NCBI GenBank assembly: GCA_028708055.1
Contig: JAQVZT010000074.1
Span: 1 to 10,592, forward strand
Length of the DNA stretch: 10,592 bases
Source: Methanothrix sp.
GTDB taxonomy: Archaea; Halobacteriota; Methanosarcinia; Methanotrichales; Methanotrichaceae
Direction: 5' to 3'
Position numbers and translations under genes: made by a program. Below, one piece after another: positions 1-5,170 of this stretch. The notes under the pieces are model-generated. The model was not told the origin of the DNA. It saw only the letters and a program-made list of their open reading frames with translations, and made no database searches. The stretch's first letter is position 1; every line of letters starts with the position of its first letter.

Positions 1-84
1 AGCCGAAGGCCAAAATGTGATCAAGCGGCAAATAAATCTGAGCGATACTCAGAGCTTAGTGCTAAATTTGCTCGGGCAAGACTG

Positions 85-96
85 CAAAAAATATTA
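85..96 (-). terminator. T-run downstream of the Csb2/Cas6 fusion gene
   Basis: Read on the minus strand, a TAATATTTTTT tract begins a few bases after the TAA stop of the fusion gene. Archaeal transcription often ends at U-rich tracts without a strong hairpin, so this is a reasonable terminator candidate. No GC-rich stem precedes it. The remaining bases to the window edge contain no ATG on the minus strand and no recognisable gene. Confidence 0.3.
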
Positions 97-100
97 TGGG

Positions 101-1957
101 TTAGAATGTTAATGCGAAATGTGGGTTGAACATTCCATTGCCGATAGTAGCCCCTCTTCCCACATGAATGATTTCTCCAAGCCTTAGCAAAGCCATCATG
201 TCCTTTGAGAAAGATCCTCGGTAAATGATCTCTCCTAAAAAGCAGGGTGGCTGCCATTCAAACTCATTATGCATATTGGCCAGACGACGAGAATGAACTT
301 CCTCCACAAAAGCCGATACTTGCTCTATCTTTTTCGCATTTTCCAGAATATTCCTGCAATCTTTTGAATTATAAAGATATCCCGTTCCATGCGATGATGA
401 TAGCGCATTGGCACGCAGAAGCAAATGCATAAGAAGCATCCTGAAAGATGGGCGACATGAATATCCATTTTCGTCTCCCAATTGTGTCGGCGTTATAAAT
501 TTCAAAGCCAGAGTGCCATTGAATTTTTCAGCCTGCCTGAGAAGATCAAAATAGCTAAAGGTGCTTATTACGCTCTGCAGATTGCCGTCATGGTAGACTC
601 GTTTTCTTTCCTGGGGGGTAAGACTGTCGGCAGATTCTAAATTAAATCTGCCGCCGCCAATATGACGGTCCCTTCCAAGACCCGATTTCCCAAAATCCCT
701 TAAGGCTAAAAAAATATAAGGCAGAGTATCCAAAGCTTGCCCGATTGTGGCAAAGCCAACGGAAGTGCACTCTTCCGGCTCATAGGAACCTGCGGCTGGC
801 GGCATGAGAATTAGAGGCAAATGATACTCAACGAATCTAACAGGACCATCCTGGTCTGCTTCAGTCAATGATGTAAATAGCCTGCCATAGCTGCAACATT
901 GGGATAATTCACAATTTTTTTTGCAATTTCGGTGTTCCACCATTGTCATTGATGGCTTTTTTTGGATATTGATATAGGCGGCACAGGCACGATCTCTGAG
1001 ATTGTTGCCTAAGCCAGCCCGAAAGCTGTTTCCTGTCCAAAAAGGAATATGGGCTTGTGTGAGGAATCTAATTTTTGCCTCCAGCAGACAAATTTGAATA
1101 TCACCTTTTCTTTTAAAATCTGCAAGAGGCAAAGTCTCTCCTATGGCCGCTCCTGCGATCTTATCTTCGTCTGCAGCTGCAACAAACGATCCCATCCCCA
1201 AATGCGCTGCATAGCCCAATGCCATCGGCCCCTGCACCGGCTCTGAAAATTGGATGCGAAATCCATAGCCAACCCGGCGGACTGCATTCTCCTGCTCATT
1301 GTCCTTTTCACGCAGGGTCTGGAAGCTTGACCAGTATGCATTGTGCCCGCCCAGGCTTGTGCAGGGCACGCTCTCCACAGCAGACGGCTCCGGAAATCCG
1401 TCCAGCCTGAGCAGTCTTCTCAGCTCGTGCTCCGGGCTGTCGATCTGAAGGCCGCGCCCGTCCAGCTTGGGCACGCCCGCCCGCGTTACCTTGGGGTGGC
1501 GCACAGGAATGAAAGGCATTCGGGAGATCCAGGTTCGTGATTTGGCCAGCAATGGACACTGACCCGAATCCAGGTCCGTTCCTCCGAAATCCCTGGAATG
1601 TCCTAGCCTCATCAGCGAGAGTTGTATATCCGGAATATTCGCACTGTAGATATGCTTCAAATTCTGCAAGACGTCTTGATTATGAGAGTTGAAACCGCTT
1701 GAAGAAAAGATCGTAACATGAGTTATATCTCCCTGGCTTCCCTTTCCCTGCGACTGGTTTGATTCGCATAGGATATATGCATGCTTGTGGCCCTTTAAAG
1801 GGATATGTGAGCTATCGCAACCCGTGAATACGAAGGAGCCATTGGATAGCTTGACCAAAGCCAGATGAATCAACTCTGCCAGGGGCAGAGCCATTGTCAG
1901 CTTTAATGGCTGGCCGCCGGATACAAGAAAACGGGCGACTGATGGGTTTTCAGCCAT
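101..1957 (-). CDS. cas6: CRISPR RAMP protein: Csb2 C-terminal half fused to a Cas6-family domain
   Basis: Predicted CRISPR RNA-binding or pre-crRNA-processing protein of 618 residues, counted from the ATG at 1957. Residues about 5-260 follow the C-terminal half of type I-U/I-G Csb2: VARF near the start, GHKHAYIL (55-62), DITHVTIF (77-84), SRTWISRMPFIPVRHPK (140-156), then GYGFRIQFSEPVQGPMALGYAAHLGMG (231-256), a typical glycine-rich RAMP end. After a linker, residues about 285-618 resemble Cas6 (PF10040 type): PFWTGNSFRAGLGNNLRD (305-322), a Cys cluster CKKNCELSQCCSYGRLF (345-361), FGKSGLGRDRHIGGGRF (422-438), and a closing loop GEIIHVGRGATIGNGMF (594-610). The Cas5-like N-terminal half of Csb2 is missing, and an in-frame TGA lies just upstream (1979-1981). 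A GTG at 1975 would add six residues; I prefer the ATG, which has AGGT about 10 nt upstream. Family assignment is from remembered motifs. Which histidine, if any, cleaves RNA cannot be decided here. Confidence 0.78.
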   Translation of the reverse strand: MAENPSVARFLVSGGQPLKLTMALPLAELIHLALVKLSNGSFVFTGCDSSHIPLKGHKHAYILCESNQSQGKGSQGDITHVTIFSSSGFNSHNQDVLQNLKHIYSANIPDIQLSLMRLGHSRDFGGTDLDSGQCPLLAKSRTWISRMPFIPVRHPKVTRAGVPKLDGRGLQIDSPEHELRRLLRLDGFPEPSAVESVPCTSLGGHNAYWSSFQTLREKDNEQENAVRRVGYGFRIQFSEPVQGPMALGYAAHLGMGSFVAAADEDKIAGAAIGETLPLADFKRKGDIQICLLEAKIRFLTQAHIPFWTGNSFRAGLGNNLRDRACAAYINIQKKPSMTMVEHRNCKKNCELSQCCSYGRLFTSLTEADQDGPVRFVEYHLPLILMPPAAGSYEPEECTSVGFATIGQALDTLPYIFLALRDFGKSGLGRDRHIGGGRFNLESADSLTPQERKRVYHDGNLQSVISTFSYFDLLRQAEKFNGTLALKFITPTQLGDENGYSCRPSFRMLLMHLLLRANALSSSHGTGYLYNSKDCRNILENAKKIEQVSAFVEEVHSRRLANMHNEFEWQPPCFLGEIIYRGSFSKDMMALLRLGEIIHVGRGATIGNGMFNPHFALTF

Positions 1958-1975
1958 AATATCCGACCTGCACAC

Positions 1976-2306
1976 TAATCAAAGGACAATCATAAGCCAA
2001 ATCATTTCCCTCTTGGTTTAATTATAATTTGAAGATAAGTACTTTGGGGATACACAACACGATTCGCTCCTGCGTCTTTTGTTCTCTAAGAACGCTCCAA
2101 CTGACTTTCGAACCCCTCTTCTACAAGCGTTGCCAGCCAGTCCTGTTTGCCTGATTGCTCTAACACAATCCTTGGCGGCCAGGACAGCGAGCCCGCAATC
2201 CCGCCGCAGGCCCAGCAAGGCAGCAATTATTGATGAATCGCCCATAAAGACCCTATGGTTCAATTCCTTAGACAGCAATCAAGGATCCTGGAAATGGTGA
2301 ATTCCA
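1976..2306. other. Intergenic region with no recognisable gene
   Basis: About 330 bases between the divergent RAMP gene and the antitoxin remnant. The left end (2015-2030) is A/T-rich and promoter-like for the minus-strand gene. The rest is mixed composition with two overlapping short open frames, one per strand (2079-2300 plus, 2018-2278 minus). Neither has a protein-like pattern or a recognised motif. It might be old decayed sequence, but I see no repeats, CRISPR units or transposase remnants. Confidence 0.5.
2015..2030 (-). promoter_or_regulatory. TATA-like box for the Csb2/Cas6 gene
   Basis: On the minus strand this reads AAATTATAATTAAACC, a good archaeal TATA-like element. A start of transcription about 25 nt downstream would fall near 1997 and give a leader of roughly 40 nt before the ATG at 1957. 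Its presence suggests the gene is expressed as it stands, rather than being a chance 3' fragment of a longer csb2. Inferred from sequence only. Confidence 0.4.
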
Positions 2307-2509
2307 ATGAGCGGTGCAGTTCATTCATTGAGCTTTCAAGATTTGGTAGATGCTGTGGAATCCATGCCTCTGGATGATCAATCCATGCTGGTGGAGCTCA
2401 TTAACAAACGCATCATAGAGAAGCGCCGGGCTAGGCTGGCGGCTATGGTCCAGGAGGCGAGGTTAAGTGGGGCACATTTGAAGATCTGATGAAGGATCTG
2501 AAAGACGCA
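2307..2509 (+). pseudogene. Frameshifted antitoxin of a RelE-type toxin-antitoxin pair
   Basis: The open frame starting at 2307 has GGTGA six bases upstream. It encodes SFQDLVDAVESMPLDDQSML followed by VELINKRIIEKRRARLAAMVQEAR, the N-terminal pattern of a small antitoxin family usually found before RelE/ParE-like toxins. It then runs out of frame and stops at 2487-2489. From about 2453 a different frame continues the expected family ending, GGEVKWGTFEDLMKDLKDA. The two parts fit with a deletion of several codons plus a frame change around 2452-2461. The intact protein would therefore be about 70-75 residues. The full-length antitoxin is not encoded; a 60-residue truncated product could still be made. 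Family recognition is from motif memory. Confidence 0.65.
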
Positions 2510-2561
2510 AGAAGAGATCATCCTGCTCGAAGCCGTCGGCACGCACGATGAAGTCTACTGA
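2502..2561 (+). pseudogene. C-terminal remnant of a RelE-family toxin
   Basis: Reading from 2511, the codons give EEIILLEAVGTHDEVY followed by TGA (2559-2561). This matches the conserved C-terminus of RelE/YafQ-like mRNA interferases (…ILLxxGTHDEVY). An in-frame TGA lies just upstream (2499-2501), so only the last 16-19 residues survive and everything including the catalytic core is gone. It directly follows the antitoxin tail, as expected if one deletion removed the junction and most of the toxin gene. It is non-functional as a toxin. Confidence 0.65.
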
Positions 2562-2639
2562 TTCACCATCTTCTTCATGAGCCAGTCCCCAGCAGAAACC
2601 TGCCCGCTCCCGGATTCATTTTGACCGGATACCGTGCCA

Positions 2640-2680
2640 TTGCGGCCTCCTGTCCGCCCAGGCGGCTTGGCCTCGCAGGC
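2640..2680. repeat. Degenerate copy of the GC-rich intergenic repeat
   Basis: Contains TGCGG (2641-2645) and, thirteen bases on, CCGCCCAGGCG (2654-2664). Both lie in the same order and at nearly the same spacing as in the two clearer copies at 3280-3360 and 3959-4058. Similarity is limited to this core, so this copy is tentative. Like the others it lies just 3' of a toxin gene end, here the RelE remnant. Confidence 0.35.
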
Positions 2681-2734
2681 TTCATCTGCGAGCTATAGAC
2701 GTGTGGCGAGAAAAATTTAGGGCAGCAATCCTGA

Positions 2735-2749
2735 TTGATATAATTTATG
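2735..2749 (+). promoter_or_regulatory. TATA-like box for the first hicBA pair
   Basis: The stretch TTGATATAATTTATG is A/T-rich within a mixed background and resembles an archaeal TATA box. Transcription would begin near 2768, giving a leader of about 60 nt to the ATG at 2831. Confidence 0.35.
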
Positions 2750-2830
2750 AGAAGATAGGAAAAGCGAAAGGCTCTAATCTCATCACTGCTGATAACCATA
2801 TCAATGTTTGGAGAATACATTTTAGCGGCT

Positions 2831-3061
2831 ATGGAAAGGGCCACTTACGAAATCATCGATGACCCAAAGCCCTATTATGGCGAGGTTCCCGAATTGCAGG
2901 GCGTTTGGGCTACAGGTAAAACTCTCGAAGAATGTCGAAAGGAACTGCAGAGCGTTATCGAGGGCTGGATTGCTTTAAAGCTAAGACTTGGCCATCCAAT
3001 ACCTGCAATAGGTGGATATGTTATTAATGCGTCTGCGGAGCCGGTCTCCATTGTCGAATAA
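2831..3061 (+). CDS. hicB: HicB-family antitoxin (pair 1)
   Basis: Small antitoxin (76 residues) of the HicB/UPF0150 family, predicted to bind and neutralise the HicA RNase encoded next and probably to repress its own operon. The sequence shows the single HicB fold: YEIIDDPKPYYGEVPELQGVW (a beta hairpin with conserved GE-P-LQGVW), then TGKTLEECRKELQSVIEGWI (helix) and LKLRLGHPIPAIGG. There is no obvious C-terminal helix-turn-helix or ribbon-helix-helix extension, so this is the short form. I start at the ATG at 2831; an in-frame ATG at 2804 would add nine residues that do not look like family sequence. The stop overlaps the start of hicA by 11 nt, so the two are translationally coupled. The family call is confident. 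Confidence 0.88.
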   Translation: MERATYEIIDDPKPYYGEVPELQGVWATGKTLEECRKELQSVIEGWIALKLRLGHPIPAIGGYVINASAEPVSIVE

Positions 3062-3275
3062 ACTTGTGCCGGTTTCAAGACGTGAGCTGATCAAGCGATT
3101 GAGCAGATTGGGGTTTGTCGGTCCTTATCCAGGAGCAGACCATGAGTATATGTCCAGGGGATTGGTGGAAACGCGCATTCCCAATCCTCATGGTGGTGAT
3201 ATCAGCACGGATCTATTGCAGAAGATTTTGAAACGAGCTGGAATCAGTCGTGAAGAATGGTTTGAGGCTGCATAA
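3051..3275 (+). CDS. hicA: HicA-family mRNA interferase toxin (pair 1)
   Basis: Toxin of a HicBA type II system, 74 residues, with a double-stranded-RNA-binding-like fold that cleaves mRNA when free of HicB. From the TTG at 3051 the product begins with SNKLVPVSRRELIKRLSRLG, the usual HicA opening. It continues with GADHEYM, holding the histidine expected to be catalytic, then RIPNPHGGDISTDLLQKILK and AGISREEW, the standard tail. An ATG at 3012 exists in frame but lies deep inside hicB and adds residues foreign to the family. The TTG start overlaps the hicB stop by 11 nt and may keep toxin translation below that of antitoxin. The gene looks intact. Confidence 0.87.
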   Translation: MSNKLVPVSRRELIKRLSRLGFVGPYPGADHEYMSRGLVETRIPNPHGGDISTDLLQKILKRAGISREEWFEAA

Positions 3276-3279
3276 TTTT

Positions 3280-3360
3280 ATAACTGGAACAGGCGCGCGC
3301 ATGCGGACGTGGCCGCCCAGGCGAGTGGCACAGCAGCCCCGGATGGCGCGGCCTCGCGGT
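3280..3360. repeat. GC-rich intergenic repeat, copy A
   Basis: Starts with ATAACTGGAA five bases after the hicA stop. After a GC-rich stretch it carries GGCCGCCCAGGCGAGTGGC (3311-3329), then CCCCGGATGGCGCGGCC. It aligns with the copy at 3959-4058 at roughly 80-85% over the core, with the 19-base block identical. GGCCGC (3311-3316) and GCGGCC (3348-3353) can pair, so a transcript could fold into a stem with an inner loop. Its role is unknown: it might be a termination or mRNA-stability element, or a REP-like sequence. The 130 bases from 3361 to 3490 hold only the hicB promoter candidate. Confidence 0.7.
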
Positions 3361-3459
3361 CTGAGCCACAACATTCTGACTTGGTCACGGCAAAAGGACT
3401 ATACCCCTTCTTCTGGCCTTACATGGAGACGGATGTGATTTAGTCCAATTGAAGGAAGC

Positions 3460-3467
3460 TTAATATG
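3460..3467 (+). promoter_or_regulatory. TATA-like box for the second hicBA pair
   Basis: TTAATATG lies about 27 nt before the ATG of the second hicB. That is the distance from TATA box to transcription start in archaea, so the messenger may be leaderless. This agrees with the lack of a convincing ribosome site before that ATG. Confidence 0.35.
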
Positions 3468-3490
3468 CTCTTGCCACCAAATAGGACTGG

Positions 3491-3739
3491 ATGAAATTCA
3501 ATATCACTATCGAACGAGATGAAGACGGTCGATACGTAGCGGAGTGCACAGATCTGCCAGGGTGTCTATCGGAAGGGGATACTTTTGAAGAAACCATGGA
3601 AAACATCAGTGAAGCCATCGTTGGATGCTTAAAATCCAGGCTTAAGACCGCCGGAGAAAGGCTAAAGATTCCATCAATTGACGGCAAGCTCGACATCTCC
3701 ATCGATCTCACAGAGCAAAAATATGCAGAAGCTTCCTAG
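3491..3739 (+). CDS. hicB: HicB-family antitoxin (pair 2)
   Basis: Antitoxin of 82 residues from a second, different HicB subfamily. MKFNITIERDEDGRYVAECTDLPGC is the classic UPF0150 hairpin (DEDG-Y-AEC-DLPGC). It is followed by EGDTFEETMENISEAIVGCL (helix) and a charged tail without a clear DNA-binding domain. It shares only the general fold pattern with the HicB encoded at 2831-3061, so the two pairs were acquired separately or diverged long ago, rather than arising by recent tandem duplication. The last 17 nt overlap the hicA that follows. Expected role: blocks the HicA RNase and autoregulates the pair. Confidence 0.9.
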   Translation: MKFNITIERDEDGRYVAECTDLPGCLSEGDTFEETMENISEAIVGCLKSRLKTAGERLKIPSIDGKLDISIDLTEQKYAEAS

Positions 3740-3956
3740 GGTTTGCGGTGATAAGCATGTGGCGGCCTTCAAGAGAGCAGGATGGAAGCTCAATCATGTA
3801 GAGGGCAGTCATTATATCTTGGTCAAGGATGGAAGCGATATTCATCTTTCAATACCTGTGCATAGAGGAAAAGATCTTGGCGTTGGCCTTCTCAAAAAGC
3901 TGATCGCAATGGCCGGCATGACGAATGAGGAATACATCGATTTCTTCTACGGATAG
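3723..3956 (+). CDS. hicA: HicA-family mRNA interferase toxin (pair 2)
   Basis: Toxin of 77 residues. MQKLPRVCGDKHVAAFKRAGW is the N-terminal helix segment. EGSHYILVKDG carries the conserved Gly-Ser-His with the presumed catalytic histidine. HLSIPVHRGKDLGVGLLKKL is the family hallmark (IP-H-G--L--GLL), and the end is AGMTNEEYIDFF. I chose the ATG at 3723; a longer in-frame ATG at 3678 would add 15 residues lying wholly inside hicB that do not fit the family. Overlap with hicB implies coupled translation. All expected motifs are present, so the pair should be active. Confidence 0.9.
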   Translation: MQKLPRVCGDKHVAAFKRAGWKLNHVEGSHYILVKDGSDIHLSIPVHRGKDLGVGLLKKLIAMAGMTNEEYIDFFYG

Positions 3957-3958
3957 CA

Positions 3959-4058
3959 ATAACTGGAAGCAACGGCTTCCTACCGCCGGGCGCGTGCGTA
4001 CGCGGACAGGGCCGCCCAGGCGAGTGGCTCCTCGGCCCCGGACGGCCCGGCCCGCGGG
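3959..4058. repeat. GC-rich intergenic repeat, copy B
   Basis: Begins with the same ATAACTGGAA two bases after the second hicA stop. It then has about 17 extra bases, and GC-rich sequence matching copy A: GCGGAC, the 19-base block GGCCGCCCAGGCGAGTGGC (4010-4028), CCCCGGA, CGGCC, CGCGG. GGGCCG (4009-4014) can pair with CGGCCC (4043-4048). Relative to copy A the pairing arms differ in sequence but a stem remains possible. This fits a structured RNA or terminator-like role but does not prove it. Minus-strand frames through it look like chance. Confidence 0.7.
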
Positions 4059-4111
4059 AATGGAGCCCCTACCGTTCAGATGAAGACAATTTTCTGCCTG
4101 CATCTGTCAGA

Positions 4112-4124
4112 TAAATTATTATAT
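4112..4124 (+). promoter_or_regulatory. TATA-like box for the alpha/beta hydrolase
   Basis: TAAATTATTATAT is strongly A/T-rich. A transcription start about 25 nt downstream (near 4145) falls just before a GGGAGAG ribosome site (4148-4154) and the ATG at 4162. This favours that ATG over the one at 4123, which lies within the box itself. Confidence 0.45.
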
Positions 4125-4161
4125 GTTTGGGAAGGAACAGCCAAAAAGGGAGAGTGCTTCC

Positions 4162-5094
4162 ATGAAATGGATCTCACGGATTTCCGGCTTCTTTTTGCTA
4201 TTTGTGCTGACCGCGGCAACGGTAACGCAGGACTGCTCCGGAACGGGCGGCAGAGAAGAGAATTACCAGGCCGCTGAGGAAGTCGAGATTGAGGGAGTTA
4301 AGATGGCCCATGCAGGCGATATCAACATTGCTTACAGGATAATGGGTCAGGGAGACCCGATAGTGCTGATCATGGGCTACGGCTCAACAATGGATATGTG
4401 GGATTCTCGCTTGCTGCATAGCCTTGCCGCTAAATACAGAGTAATAATATTCGATAACCGCGGCACAGGAAATACGACCGCAACACAGGAAAGCTTTTCC
4501 ATCGACCAGTTCGCCAATGATACCGCAGGACTCATGGCCGCCTTAGGAATGGAAAGGTATCATGTGCTTGGCTGGTCCATGGGATCGTTTGTGGCTCAGG
4601 AGCTGGCCATCCGATGCCCGGAGAATGTGGATAAGCTCATTTTATACGCAGGCGATTGCGGTGGACGGGAGGCTGTTATGCCTGCTGCCTGGGTCCTGGA
4701 TGATCTGGCCAATACCTCAGGCACACCTGAGGAAGCCGGCATGAGGCTATTTAACCTGCTTTTCCCGAAGGAATGGCTTTCCAGTCAACCGCCCTTCTAC
4801 GAATGGTTCCCTCTGCCCAAAGAGACTTCGCTTCCAGAGAATATCAAGCGGCAGTCCGAGGCCATCGCCGCATGGCCGGGCACCTTCGACAGGCTCAAAT
4901 CGATAAAGGCTCCAACGCTCTTGGTTACCGGCAAAAAAGACCTCATAGTGCCTCCTGAAAATTCATTTATTCTGGCCCAGAGGATAAATGCCTCCTGGCT
5001 GGTCCAGTTCAATGGGGCAGGCCATGGACTGATGTATCAGTATCCCGATCGGCTCGCCAAAATTGTCGTCGATTTCGTCGAGCTGTCCGATTAG
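4162..5094 (+). CDS. Alpha/beta hydrolase with N-terminal signal or anchor
   Basis: Serine hydrolase of the alpha/beta fold, 310 residues from the ATG at 4162. A basic start plus hydrophobic segment (MKWISRISGFFLLFVLTAAT) suggests export or anchoring at the membrane. The cysteine soon after (residue 25) is not in a convincing lipobox. The catalytic domain starts near residue 45: strand and oxyanion region IVLIMGYGSTMDMWD (67-81), FDNRGTGNT, the nucleophile elbow GWSMGS with Ser139, Asp260 in TGKKDLIVPPENS, and His288 in GAGHG. The triad is therefore complete. The fold is shared by esterases, lipases, haloperoxidase-like and C-C hydrolases, so the substrate cannot be named. A GGGAG ribosome site 8 nt upstream and a TATA box decide the start. 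The iron-sulfur gene begins 76 nt after its stop, possibly in the same transcript. Confidence 0.88.
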   Translation: MKWISRISGFFLLFVLTAATVTQDCSGTGGREENYQAAEEVEIEGVKMAHAGDINIAYRIMGQGDPIVLIMGYGSTMDMWDSRLLHSLAAKYRVIIFDNRGTGNTTATQESFSIDQFANDTAGLMAALGMERYHVLGWSMGSFVAQELAIRCPENVDKLILYAGDCGGREAVMPAAWVLDDLANTSGTPEEAGMRLFNLLFPKEWLSSQPPFYEWFPLPKETSLPENIKRQSEAIAAWPGTFDRLKSIKAPTLLVTGKKDLIVPPENSFILAQRINASWLVQFNGAGHGLMYQYPDRLAKIVVDFVELSD

Positions 5095-5130
5095 GCCAAA
5101 AAATGAAAAAGCAGAAAGGTCAAGGATAAG

Positions 5131-5152
5131 GTCTCAATGAGACTAATGAGAC
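5131..5152 (+). promoter_or_regulatory. Operator-like inverted plus direct repeat
   Basis: GTCTCA and TGAGAC form a perfect 6-base inverted repeat around one base (5131-5143). TGAGAC then recurs after TAA (5147-5152). Compact symmetric elements like this, about 20-40 nt before a gene, often bind a dimeric repressor or activator. Here it precedes the NapH-like gene (ATG 5171). No known regulator motif is recognised. Confidence 0.3.
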
Positions 5153-5170
5153 ATAGATAAGGCGATCTGC

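Noticed and set aside
37..53. Small hairpin TCTGAG / CTCAGA near the left edge
   Set aside because: A 6-bp stem with a 5-nt loop in A/T-rich sequence is weak and lacks a T-run on the expected side; likely chance.
2018..2300. Two overlapping short frames, one per strand, in the gap before the antitoxin remnant
   Set aside because: Neither shows recognisable family motifs or a convincing start site, and both overlap promoter-like sequence.
2575..2844. Minus-strand frame of 89 codons
   Set aside because: It starts inside hicB, covers the GC-rich repeat and TATA box, and has no protein-like pattern.
3849..4103. Minus-strand frame through repeat copy B, rich in Arg and Gly
   Set aside because: The Arg/Gly richness comes from the GC-rich repeat, and the frame runs antisense into hicA.
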